Shown here one piece after another: positions 17,254-25,128 of a stretch of 64,000 nt of DNA. Both the position numbers and the translations under genes were made by a program. This DNA is from Hymenobacter sp. DG01 (GTDB lineage Bacteria > Bacteroidota > Bacteroidia > Cytophagales > Hymenobacteraceae). Position 1 is the first letter of the stretch, and the number at the start of each line of letters is the position of its first letter. Below the pieces are notes generated by a model. It was not told the DNA's origin, searched no databases, and saw nothing but the letters and a program-made list of their open reading frames with translations. The DNA is taken from assembly GCF_006352025.1 (NCBI RefSeq), contig NZ_CP040936.1, positions 1,798,001 to 1,862,000 on the forward strand, in the 5' to 3' direction.

Positions 17254-17796
17254 CTACCACTGCTCCCGTTTGCGCAGCTCCGTGATGTGGGCCAAGTGGT
17301 GGCGGCCGTGCCAGGCGTAGAGTACCAGGGCCTGGTCGAGGGTGAACTTACGCTTGGTTTCGGGGTGGAAGAAGGTGCGCTGCCACTGCTCATCGGTCAG
17401 GTTGCGCAGCAGTTTCACCCACCGGATATGCAGAGCCTCCAGCAAAGCCAACGACACGGCCACGGGCGTCGCTTCAATATCGGGCAGTTCGGCCCAGGCG
17501 GCCTCGTCGTAGGGCCGAATCGTGGGGTTATCCTCCGTCAGGGCCAAACGAAAGCGGGTGTAGCTATTCATGTGCGAGTCGGGCAGGTGGTGGAGTACCT
17601 GGCGCACCGTCCAGCCTTCGGGGCGGTAAGGCGTGTTCAGCTGCTCGGGGCTCAAGCCCAGCACCGACGACCTTACCAGATCAGGGAGGGTAGCAATCTG
17701 GGCCATGTAGGCGGTGCGGGCGCCGCGGTCCAGGGGTTCATCGGGCAGTACGGGGTGACCAATGGGGTAGCTCAGGTCGGGGGCAGCAGTGTTCAT
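17254..17796 (-). CDS. DinB/YfiT-like putative metal-dependent hydrolase (bacillithiol transferase family)
   Basis: A 180-residue four-helix DinB-superfamily protein. The three metal-binding His positions are visible: VLHHLPDSH and the C-terminal YAWHGRHHLAHI. The N-terminal YPIGHPVLPDEPL and the GWTVRQVLHHLPDSHMNSYTRFRLALTED stretch match the YfiT/BstA group, which conjugates thiols such as bacillithiol to electrophiles. The exact substrate is not evident. It stands alone, convergent with mlaF across repeat DNA. Confidence 0.88.
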   Translation of the reverse strand: MNTAAPDLSYPIGHPVLPDEPLDRGARTAYMAQIATLPDLVRSSVLGLSPEQLNTPYRPEGWTVRQVLHHLPDSHMNSYTRFRLALTEDNPTIRPYDEAAWAELPDIEATPVAVSLALLEALHIRWVKLLRNLTDEQWQRTFFHPETKRKFTLDQALVLYAWHGRHHLAHITELRKREQW

Positions 17797-17937
17797 CGTC
17801 AGGAGAAAGGAGATAATAAAGAAGGTGCAAGGTACGCCTACCCCTCTATTTCCGGTGAAGGCATAAAGAGTTGGCGACGGAAAACAAAAATGGCTTCCTG
17901 GTGCAGGAAGCCATTTTCTGAAAGTGCGGAGGTAGTA

Positions 17938-18561
17938 TTACCCGTTGCGCTTATTGAGTTCGTCGCGGATTTTGGCGGCCTTCTCGTAGTCTTCACGTTC
18001 GAGGGCCTGGGCCAGCATTTTGGTCAGCTCATCCAGAGAAACCTGTCCGCTGGGTTCGCGCGGCTCGGCCGGCTTGGGCGTCGGCTGGTCGTTGTCCTCG
18101 TCTTCGTCATCATCGGTATCGTCATCGTCCTCATCGGCGTTTTCGTCGAGGTCCGAAAGAATGATACCGGCTTCGCTCAGCACGCTTTCCACCGTAAAGA
18201 TGGGCACTCCAAAACGCAGGCCGATGGCAATGGCATCAGAAGGACGAGCGTCGAGCTCGAAGGTGCTGGCGCCATCCGAACACACGATTTTGGAGTAGAA
18301 CACGCCTTCCTTCAGATCCGAAATCAGGACTTCCAGCACGGCTACGTGCATCTGCTCGGCGAAGGACTTGAACAGGTCGTGGGTAAGCGGCCGGTTCGGG
18401 CTGATTTTCTCTATCTGGATGGCGATACTCTGCGCCTCAAACATACCAATGATGATTGGTAAGCGCCGGTTGCCGGTCTTTTCGCCCAGAATCAGGGCAA
18501 AGGAGCCCGACTGCGACTGGCTGGACGAGAGGCCCAGAATTTCGAGCGGTATCTTTTTCAA
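17938..18561 (-). CDS. Bifunctional nuclease (BFN/DUF151) protein with UVR motif
   Basis: About 207 residues. The N-terminal BFN domain (about 1-135) shows LPIIIGMFEAQSIAIQIEK, RPLTHDLF and LDARPSDAIAIGLRFGVPIF. An acidic, Asp-rich linker follows, then a UvrB/UvrC-type UVR motif (LTKMLAQALEREDYEKAAKIRDELNK) at the C-terminus, a common architecture in Bacteroidota. BFN domains have reported nuclease activity; the cellular role is unclear. I chose the TTG at 18561 (reading MKKIPLEI) because homologues start there. An in-frame ATG at 18615 would add 18 residues, and those codons overlap a CTAAGGGACTTAGGGTC repeat seen again at 18693-18761. Confidence 0.88.
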   Translation of the reverse strand: MKKIPLEILGLSSSQSQSGSFALILGEKTGNRRLPIIIGMFEAQSIAIQIEKISPNRPLTHDLFKSFAEQMHVAVLEVLISDLKEGVFYSKIVCSDGASTFELDARPSDAIAIGLRFGVPIFTVESVLSEAGIILSDLDENADEDDDDTDDDEDEDNDQPTPKPAEPREPSGQVSLDELTKMLAQALEREDYEKAAKIRDELNKRNG

Positions 18562-18692
18562 AGGAACTAAGGGACTTAGGGTCTTACGATCGGGAGAGGT
18601 AGCACCTGACCGCATGAATGGGTTAGGAAGGCAAGGGAACTGGATGCAAAAGAAACCAATGCCCGCGTATCCGTCTGCATACGGCCAAAAAA

Positions 18693-18761
18693 GACTTAGG
18701 GTCTCAGGAAATTTTCGTCGGCCGCAGCCGAGTCATTTCCTGAGACCCTAACTCCTAAGTC
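18693..18761. repeat. Inverted repeat GACTTAGGGTCTCAGG after etfA
   Basis: Arms GACTTAGGGTCTCAGGAAAT (18693-18712) and ATTTCCTGAGACCC…CTAAGTC (18735-18761) form a long hairpin that ends at the base before the etfA stop triplet. It could serve as a transcript end or stabiliser. A single-arm relative lies upstream of the BFN gene near 18562-18590. Confidence 0.7.
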
Positions 18762-19739
18762 CTAGCTGAGTTCTTTAACGGCCTGGGTCAGTTTGGGCAA
18801 CACATCAAATACGTCGCCTACGATGCCGTAATCGGCAGCCTTGAAGAACGGCGCCTCGGGGTCTTTGTTAATGACCACAATTACCTTCGACGAGTTCACG
18901 CCGGCCAGGTGCTGAATAGCGCCCGAAATACCGCAGGCAATGTAGAGGTTCGGCGAAACAGTGATGCCCGTCTGGCCTACGTGCTCGTGGTGAGGGCGCC
19001 AGTCTACGTCCGACACCGGCTTAGAGCAGGCCGTAGCCGCGCCCAGGGCCTGGGCCAGGTCCTCGATGAGGTTCCAGTTTTCGGGGCCTTTCATGCCGCG
19101 GCCACCCGATACTACCTTATCAGCCTCAGGCAGCAGAATGCCGCCAGCCTGATCCTGCATTACTACCTGCTTGGGAGCATCGGCAAAGTCAGCGTCAGTT
19201 AGCTGGGCCGAGAAGGATACCACCTCAGCGGTTTTGCCAGCCTCGTGCAGGGCCTCGATGGAGTTCTTTTTAACGGCAATGATTTTCCGCTCGCCGTCCA
19301 GCTTCACATCGGCAAACGCCTTGCCCGAGAAAGCACCGCGCTTTACCGTGAACGAACCGCCCTCGGTTTTGGGCAGCTCTACTACGTTGGTAGCCAAGCT
19401 AGCCTGCAGGCGCACCGACAGGCGCGAGCCTACGGCGGCGCCAATGTTGGAGTTAGCCAGCACAATTACTTTGGCGTCTTCCTGCTGGGCCGCGGTGGCA
19501 ATCAGCTTGGTGTAGGCACCGTTCACGAAATCTTTCAGGCGGGGCTCCTTGTCGTAGAGCACTTTGGCAACGCCCTGTTCACCCAGCTTGGCCAGGTTGG
19601 CTTCGGTAGCCTCGCCCACAGCCACGGCCGTAGCCGTGGTGCCGAGCAGCTGGGCTACCTGGCTGCCGTAGGAAGCCACTTCCAGCGAGGATTTCTTTAC
19701 CTCGCCACCGTCACATTCAACAACTATCAGTACAGACAT
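18762..19739 (-). CDS. etfA: Electron transfer flavoprotein alpha subunit
   Basis: A 325-residue ETF alpha subunit. The C-terminal FAD-binding domain is unmistakable: VSGGRGMKGPENWNLIEDLAQALGAATACSKPVSD, WRPHHEHVGQTGITVSPNLYIACGISGAIQHLAGV and INKDPEAPFFKAADYGIVGD. With EtfB it carries electrons from acyl-CoA and other dehydrogenases to ETF:quinone oxidoreductase. etfB lies 112 bases upstream on the same strand and the spacer is filled by an AT-rich inverted repeat. Confidence 0.97.
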   Translation of the reverse strand: MSVLIVVECDGGEVKKSSLEVASYGSQVAQLLGTTATAVAVGEATEANLAKLGEQGVAKVLYDKEPRLKDFVNGAYTKLIATAAQQEDAKVIVLANSNIGAAVGSRLSVRLQASLATNVVELPKTEGGSFTVKRGAFSGKAFADVKLDGERKIIAVKKNSIEALHEAGKTAEVVSFSAQLTDADFADAPKQVVMQDQAGGILLPEADKVVSGGRGMKGPENWNLIEDLAQALGAATACSKPVSDVDWRPHHEHVGQTGITVSPNLYIACGISGAIQHLAGVNSSKVIVVINKDPEAPFFKAADYGIVGDVFDVLPKLTQAVKELS

Positions 19740-19747
19740 GATTTTTT

Positions 19748-19847
19748 CAATTAAGAATTAAGAATTAACAATTAAAAATGGAGCATTGGAACTGCTACTC
19801 TCGCTGTTGAGAGCAATTATTCATTCTTAATTGTTAATTCTTAATTG
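19748..19847. repeat. AT-rich inverted repeat in the etfB-etfA spacer
   Basis: Arms built of CAATTAAGAATTAA units (19748-19780) and CATTCTTAATTGTTAATTC (19822-19847) enclose about 41 bases. The local composition is sharply AT-rich against GC-rich genes. Related units lie before dcd (845-866). Confidence 0.75.
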
Positions 19848-19851
19848 ATAT

Positions 19852-20589
19852 TTAGATGACCTTGGCTTCGTTGCGGAGCAGCTTGATCAGCTCGCCGGCG
19901 TTTTCGGCCGGAATGAGCTTCACGCCTTGCTTGGCGGGGGGCAGGGCGTAGGAAGCAACCTCCGTACGGGCACCTTCGCCGGTGGGCTCAACTACTTTCA
20001 GGGGCTTGGTGCGGGCCGTCATGATGCCGCGCATGTTCGGGATGCGGGGCTCGCACATCGGCTGCTGGCACGAAGCCACGAAAGGCGCATTCACCTCCAC
20101 GATTTCCTTGCCACCCTCAATTTCACGCTCCAGGGTAGCGGTGTTGCCGCTCATATCCAGTTTCATAGCGGGAGCCACCGTCGGGATGCCGAGCAGCTCG
20201 CCTACCATGCCGTGCACCTGAAAGCCGTTGTAGTCGATGCTCTCCTTGCCCATCAGAATTACATCGTAGCTACCTTCTTTGGCAATGGCGGCAATCTGCT
20301 GCGCCACGAAGAAAGCGTCCTTCGGAAAGGCGTTAACCCGGATGGCATCATCGGCACCAATGGCCAAAGCCTTGCGGATGTTAGGCTCGGTATCAGCCTC
20401 GCCTACGTTCAATACCGTTACGGTGCCGCCCTGGGCTTCCTTTAATTCGATGGCGCGAGTGAGTGCATACTCATCCCACGGATTAATCACGAACTGCACA
20501 CCAGCCTTGTTAAACTCCTTATTATCAGGAGTAAAGGTGATTTTGGTGGTCGTGTCGGGCACGTTACTTATGCAAACGAGAAACTTCAT
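19852..20589 (-). CDS. etfB: Electron transfer flavoprotein beta subunit
   Basis: A 245-residue ETF beta subunit: MKFLVCISNVPDTTTKI start, FVINPWDEYALTRAIELKE, AIGADDAIRV, LMGKESIDYNGFQVHGMVGELLGIP (the AMP-binding and recognition-loop region) and CQQPMCEPRIPNMRGIMTARTKPL. It partners EtfA, encoded downstream. A near-consensus -7 box TATCTTCG lies on the minus strand at 20639-20646, about 50 bases before the start. Confidence 0.97.
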   Translation of the reverse strand: MKFLVCISNVPDTTTKITFTPDNKEFNKAGVQFVINPWDEYALTRAIELKEAQGGTVTVLNVGEADTEPNIRKALAIGADDAIRVNAFPKDAFFVAQQIAAIAKEGSYDVILMGKESIDYNGFQVHGMVGELLGIPTVAPAMKLDMSGNTATLEREIEGGKEIVEVNAPFVASCQQPMCEPRIPNMRGIMTARTKPLKVVEPTGEGARTEVASYALPPAKQGVKLIPAENAGELIKLLRNEAKVI

Positions 20590-20663
20590 CTACGGCTATT
20601 TATATGAGAAGAACACGGGGAAAGTCCCAAATTTGGGGCGAAGATACTTAAATCTGCCGCCCC

Positions 20664-21005
20664 ATGGAAACGACACCAAGCCGCTTACAGCAACTCCTGG
20701 CCTTCTACCAGGATGATCCGACGGATCCGTTCACGATTTACGCTTTAGCCACCGAATACCGGACCACGGAGCCTCTGCGGGCCATGGAATATTACCAGAA
20801 GCTGCTCAATGAGCATCCGGAGTACGTGGGTACGTACTACCACGCCGGCAAGATGCTGCAGCAGCTTGAAAAGCCCGAAGAAGCCGAAAAGGTTTACCGC
20901 ACCGGCCTGACCGTAGCCCGCCGGGCCGGCCAGATGCATGCCGCCAGCGAGATTCAGCAGGCCCTCAACCAGTTACTCGGCCTCGACTACGAGGATGAAG
21001 AATAA
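20664..21005 (+). CDS. Small TPR-repeat protein
   Basis: A 113-residue helical protein with tandem TPR-like units: DPFTIYALATEYRTTEPLRAMEYYQKLLNEHPEY and GTYYHAGKMLQQLEKPEEAEKVYRTGLTVARRAG, followed by a helix and an acidic tail (DYEDEE). It has no signal peptide, so a cytoplasmic scaffold role is likely. It is divergent from etfB with a 74-base spacer that would hold both promoters. Confidence 0.85.
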   Translation: METTPSRLQQLLAFYQDDPTDPFTIYALATEYRTTEPLRAMEYYQKLLNEHPEYVGTYYHAGKMLQQLEKPEEAEKVYRTGLTVARRAGQMHAASEIQQALNQLLGLDYEDEE

Positions 21006-21110
21006 GATGGGGGTAGTACGATAAAAGTACTACCCCTTCTTTTCGGTCTAACCTCGGCTAAGTAATTAATCACCCGCCTAGCACTTCTTACTCTTGCGTC
21101 ACTTTCGGTT

Positions 21111-21788
21111 ATGAAAATATTGCTGGTAGAAGATGAGCCAAAGGTGTCGGCTTTTATCCGGCGGGGGCTGGAGGAGGAAGGCTTTGAGGTGGAAGTAGCC
21201 TACGATGGGCGTTTTGGCCGACAACTCGCCCTGGCCCACGCCTACGACCTGATTATTCTGGACGTCATCCTACCCTATTTCAGCGGCCTGGAGGTGCTGG
21301 AGGCCCTGCGGGCTCAGGACCAGGAAACGCCGGTACTCATGCTCACGGCCCTGGGCACCACCCAGGATAAGCTCCAGGGCTTTGGCGGCGGGGCCGATGA
21401 CTACCTCGTCAAGCCCTTCGATTTCCCGGAGCTGGTAGCGCGGGTACGGGCCCTCACCCGCCGCCGGGGCCAACAGGCCAAAGGGGCCGTGCTTACGTTC
21501 GAAGATTTGACCCTGGATACCGCCGCCAAAATCGTAACCCGTGCCGGGCAGCCCGTAAAGCTTACGGCCCGGGAGTTTGGCCTGTTGGAGTTGCTGATGC
21601 GCCACCCCGGTCGCGTACTGAGCCGTGCTGAGCTGGCCGCCGACGTCTGGGAAGATTCCTTTGATGCTGGCTCTAACGTGGTGGACGTGTACATCAACTA
21701 CCTGCGCAACAAAGTGGATAAGGCCTTCCCGCAGAAACTGATTCATACTGTGGTGGGTATGGGCTACGTGCTACGGGTACAAGAGTGA
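21111..21788 (+). CDS. OmpR-family response regulator, likely metal-responsive (CusR/CzcR-like)
   Basis: A 225-residue regulator. Receiver domain 1-115: acidic pocket VEDEP, phospho-acceptor Asp in LIILDVILP (about residue 51), Thr in LMLTAL and Lys in YLVKPF. Winged-helix DNA-binding domain about 125-223: LTAREFGLLELLMRHPGRVLSRAELAADVW and VDVYINYLRNKVDK…TVVGMGYVLR. The sensor kinase follows, then the czc efflux genes, whose upstream region carries 11-base-spaced TCTAAT repeats that could be its binding sites. A TACTCTTG box (21089-21096) precedes the gene and matches the -7 box of czcC. Confidence 0.95.
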   Translation: MKILLVEDEPKVSAFIRRGLEEEGFEVEVAYDGRFGRQLALAHAYDLIILDVILPYFSGLEVLEALRAQDQETPVLMLTALGTTQDKLQGFGGGADDYLVKPFDFPELVARVRALTRRRGQQAKGAVLTFEDLTLDTAAKIVTRAGQPVKLTAREFGLLELLMRHPGRVLSRAELAADVWEDSFDAGSNVVDVYINYLRNKVDKAFPQKLIHTVVGMGYVLRVQE

Positions 21789-21876
21789 AATTATGAGAAG
21801 TGAAGGAGTGAGCCTAAATTCTTCTTCGCCTAAAAGCCTTTCATCATTTCACTCATCACCTAATAATATTACCCGC

Positions 21877-23226
21877 ATGACCATCCGCAACCGTCTGACG
21901 TGGCTTTTTCTGGGGCTGGTAGCCGTGATTCTGCTGGCGGCCATGACGACGGTGTACATTCTGCAGACCGACTACACCCACGAGGAATTCCGGCAGCGCC
22001 TGCACGACCGGGCTGAGGTGACAGGCTACGTGTTTCTGGAGCAGGACGAGCTGCGGGCCGAAGCGTTCCGCGACTTCCAGCGCCGCTACATGCGCACCCT
22101 CACCGAGGAAGTGCTGCAGATATATGACAGCAATCTGCAGCCCCGCTTTATTGAGCAGGACGTGCGGGTCAGGATTTCCGACCACATTCTAGCCCGGATT
22201 CTCACAGAAAAGGAGGTGTACTTCGAGATTGGGTCGCGCCAGGCGGTAGGCATTTTCTACAGCGACAACCAGGGCAAGTTCATCATCGTGGCCGCTGCCC
22301 AAAACCGTTCGGGAGCGGCCCGCCTGGAGTATCTGGGCCTGATCCTGGTCTGCATTTTTGTGGGAAGTCTGGTACTGATTTACGTGGCCGGACGTGTATT
22401 TGCCGGCAAAGCCCTGGCGCCCATTGCCGCCGTGAACGACCAGGTGGACCGCATTACGGCCCAGGACCTGCACCTGCGCGTGAACGAAGGCATCAGCCAC
22501 GAACAGGATGAAATAACCCGCCTGGCCCGCACCTTCAACCGCATGCTGGAGCGCCTGGAAGATGGCTTTGAGACCCAACGCACCTTCGTTAGCAATGCCT
22601 CTCATGAGCTGCGCACCCCCCTCACGGCTACCATCGGCGAGCTGCAGGTGCTGCTGAACCGGGAGCGAGAGCCAGCGGCCTACCGCGAGGGGGTGGCCTC
22701 GGTGCTGCACGAGCTCCAGCAGCTTAAGCTCTTGATCAATAACCTCCTGGAGCTTACCCAAACCAACCATGGTGCCACCGACGACATCCGGCTGGACGAG
22801 CTGCTGTGGGAAGCCCGCGAGGCCGTAGCGCCTGCCCAGCGGCCCCGGCTGCACATTACGTTAGGTAACCTGCCCGAGGATGCGGAGCAACTGGAAATCC
22901 GGGGCAACCGCCAGCTGCTCGGCCGGGCGCTGACCAATCTGCTGGACAATGCCCTGAAGTACTCCGGCCCCGAGCAAAACGTAGAGGTACGCCTAGATTA
23001 CGCCCAGGGTCGCCGCTACATCCGGGTGCAGGACCACGGCATTGGCATCAGCGACAAAGCACTACCCCAGATTTTTCAACCTTTCTTCCGCGCCGATAAT
23101 GCCCGCGACGTGGTAGGCCACGGCGTTGGGCTGCCTCTGGCCCGCAAGATTATTCAGCTGCACGGCGGAGAGCTGCGCATAACATCCCGGTTGGGAGAAG
23201 GCACGCTGGCTGAGATTGTTCTATAA
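21877..23226 (+). CDS. Membrane sensor histidine kinase paired with the upstream regulator
   Basis: A 449-residue kinase: first membrane helix (WLFLGLVAVILLAAMTTVYIL), a periplasmic sensor part of about 130 residues, second helix (YLGLILVCIFVGSLVLIYVAGRVFAG), HAMP (APIAAVNDQVDRITAQDLHLRV), HisKA with SNASHELRTPLTATIG and an HATPase domain with N (NLLDNALKYS), G1 (DHGIGI), F and G2 (GVGLPLARKI) boxes. An ORF in frame begins 28 codons earlier (21793), but MTIRNRLTWLF is the expected start. It should sense periplasmic metal or its effects and phosphorylate the regulator encoded 88 bases upstream. Confidence 0.93.
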   Translation: MTIRNRLTWLFLGLVAVILLAAMTTVYILQTDYTHEEFRQRLHDRAEVTGYVFLEQDELRAEAFRDFQRRYMRTLTEEVLQIYDSNLQPRFIEQDVRVRISDHILARILTEKEVYFEIGSRQAVGIFYSDNQGKFIIVAAAQNRSGAARLEYLGLILVCIFVGSLVLIYVAGRVFAGKALAPIAAVNDQVDRITAQDLHLRVNEGISHEQDEITRLARTFNRMLERLEDGFETQRTFVSNASHELRTPLTATIGELQVLLNREREPAAYREGVASVLHELQQLKLLINNLLELTQTNHGATDDIRLDELLWEAREAVAPAQRPRLHITLGNLPEDAEQLEIRGNRQLLGRALTNLLDNALKYSGPEQNVEVRLDYAQGRRYIRVQDHGIGISDKALPQIFQPFFRADNARDVVGHGVGLPLARKIIQLHGGELRITSRLGEGTLAEIVL

Positions 23227-23321
23227 GCTGGCTGCTCATAACGAAGGTTTAGGCCGCTGACGGGGGTAGGACTCCGGCCAGGATTGGTTCGCCGCCAGGA
23301 TTTTCCTTAGAAAACTCATTT

Positions 23322-23378
23322 TCTAATGCGTTTCTAATGGGGCTCTAACCGGGCTCTAATAGGAATGGTGTAGGCTTG
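23322..23378 (+). promoter_or_regulatory. Promoter with four 11-base-spaced TCTAAT boxes (array 1)
   Basis: TCTAAT/TCTAAC hexamers start at 23322, 23333, 23344 and 23355, an exact 11-base period, one helical turn. Eleven bases after the start-of-last-box end comes TAGGCTTG (23371-23378), similar to a TAnnTTTG -7 box. The geometry is identical to array 2. Direct repeats one turn apart are the typical operator form of OmpR-family regulators, so the upstream two-component system is the likely controller (inference). What the transcript encodes is unclear: the only ORF before array 2 is a weak one (ATG 23480 to 23665). Confidence 0.7.
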
Positions 23379-23638
23379 CCGAACAGCTCAATTTCTTACC
23401 GGCAGTGACGGCGGCTTCAGCGCGGACCGCCTACCCCCGGTATTGGCTCCAACCCAAACCTTCCCTTAACCCTTCTGCCATGCTCCCTCCTACCCCCGTT
23501 GCTTGCCATTGGATGCGCCTGGCTATGGCTACCTCCCTGCGCGAGCTACAGTTGCCGGCGACATCCGCCCCAGGCCCACACTCCGGGCAGACTGTGGACA
23601 GAAGGCCCCGGAAAGCCTTTTTAGAGAAATATTTCTGC

Positions 23639-23695
23639 TCTAATCCGTTTCTAATCTACCTCTAATTCAGGCCTAATATGGGGGGCGTACTCTTG
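23639..23695 (+). promoter_or_regulatory. Promoter of the czc operon with four 11-base-spaced TCTAAT boxes (array 2)
   Basis: Hexamers TCTAAT start at 23639, 23650 and 23661 and CCTAAT at 23672, again an exact 11-base period. TACTCTTG (23688-23695) follows at the same distance as in array 1 and is the presumed -7 box, 24 bases before the czcC ATG. This places four regulator sites where the -33 region would be, as expected for activation by an OmpR-type regulator. Confidence 0.75.
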
Positions 23696-23718
23696 CATAT
23701 CCTTACCCCTCACCGGAT

Positions 23719-25005
23719 ATGCAACGTCCTTTTTTCCTGCTGCTGGCCGCCTGGCTGCTCAGCTTTTCTGCCCATACCGCTTCGGCCGCCCCACTGGGTG
23801 CCGATACGGTACGCCTGACGCTTTCGGAAGCCGAACAGCGCTTCGTCAGCAACAACCTGAGCCTGCTGGCTCAGCGCTACAACGTATCGGCGGCCGAGGC
23901 GCAGATTACCCAGGCGCGCCTCTGGGACAACCCTACCATTTCGCTGGAGCAGAACACCTACAACCAGTACACGCGCAAGGTGCTGGATGTAACCAAAACC
24001 GGCAACTCCATTGTGCAGGTAGAGCAGCTGTTTGCCCTGGCTGGCCGCCGCAAAGCGGCTACCAACGCGGCACGGCAAAATGCGCTGGTAGAGCAATTTA
24101 CCTTCGAGGACATGCTGCGCACGCTGCGCTACCAGCTTCGCACCACGTTTTATGACCTCTACTTCAAGCAGCAGAGCGTGAGCGTGTACGACATGGAAGT
24201 AGCCAGCTTCCAGCGCACCGTGAACTCATACCAGGGTCAGTACCAGCGAGGTAACATTGCTCTGAAGGAGGTAGTCCGGCTGAAAGCGTTTCTGTTTCAG
24301 CTGCGCAACGAGCGCCAGGCCTTGCTCAGCGACATTGCCGCTCAGCAGACCGATCTGCGCACGCTCATGCGCGACACCACTGGCACCTACTACCTCCCCA
24401 CCGCCGACCCTAACCGCCTCCGTGCCCTGAGCCTGAGCGGCCGCACCGAGCAGCAGCTAATTGACTCTGCACAGACCAACCGCGCCGACCTGAAAGCCCG
24501 CCAGGCCGCCGTGCAGGCCCAGGCCCAGAACCTGCGTCTGCAACGGGCCCTGGCTACCCCCGACCTGGCCGTGGGCTACACCTACGACCGCGCCGGCAAC
24601 TACATCCAGAACTACAACGCCGTCACGCTGGGTATTGCCGTGCCCATCTTCAACCGCAACCAGGGCAACATTCGCACGGCCCAGAACCAGGTGGAAGTCA
24701 GCAAGGCGCTGCTGGGCCAGCAGCAGCTGCAGGTGCAGAACGACGTGCAGGAAGCGTGGCGCCTGGCGGGCCAGACGGATGCTCTCTACCAAAGCTCCGA
24801 CCGCGGCACTTCCGACTTCGACCGGCTGATGCAGGGCATTGACGAGAGCTACGCCAAGCGCAACCTCACGGTGGTAGAGTTCCTGGATTTCTACGAGAGC
24901 TACAAAAACAACTTGGTGCAGCTGAACAGCCTACGCGCCAGCCGCCTGCGTGCCTTCGAGCAGCTGAATTACGCCGTGGGTCGCCCGGTATTCAACGCCG
25001 AATAG
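23719..25005 (+). CDS. czcC: TolC-family outer membrane factor of a metal efflux pump (CzcC-like)
   Basis: A 428-residue outer-membrane efflux protein. A signal peptide (FFLLLAAWLLSFSAHTASA) is followed by the two long alpha-helical repeats of the family: LTLSEAEQRFVSNNLSLLAQRYNVSAAEAQITQARLWDNP and the second-half LRLQRALATPDLAVGYTYDR…VTLGIAVPIFNRNQGNI. The trimer forms the outer-membrane duct of a CzcCBA pump. It is the first gene of the operon, directly behind the TCTAAT array, with czcB 123 bases downstream. Confidence 0.92.
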   Translation: MQRPFFLLLAAWLLSFSAHTASAAPLGADTVRLTLSEAEQRFVSNNLSLLAQRYNVSAAEAQITQARLWDNPTISLEQNTYNQYTRKVLDVTKTGNSIVQVEQLFALAGRRKAATNAARQNALVEQFTFEDMLRTLRYQLRTTFYDLYFKQQSVSVYDMEVASFQRTVNSYQGQYQRGNIALKEVVRLKAFLFQLRNERQALLSDIAAQQTDLRTLMRDTTGTYYLPTADPNRLRALSLSGRTEQQLIDSAQTNRADLKARQAAVQAQAQNLRLQRALATPDLAVGYTYDRAGNYIQNYNAVTLGIAVPIFNRNQGNIRTAQNQVEVSKALLGQQQLQVQNDVQEAWRLAGQTDALYQSSDRGTSDFDRLMQGIDESYAKRNLTVVEFLDFYESYKNNLVQLNSLRASRLRAFEQLNYAVGRPVFNAE

Positions 25006-25128
25006 CCCACCTGCTACCCCTGCTGCCGGTCTGAAGTCTTCGGCAACCCTAAAGCCTGCTGCCTTACCCAACATAACAGCCTCGGCCCGCTGCCTGGGCA
25101 TCCGCCAATCCTTACGCACTCAACCAAT

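Noticed and set aside
23322..23677. TCTAAT arrays as a CRISPR or satellite repeat
   Set aside because: Units are 6 bases with 5-base variable spacers and sit exactly upstream of -7 boxes; operator arrays explain them better.
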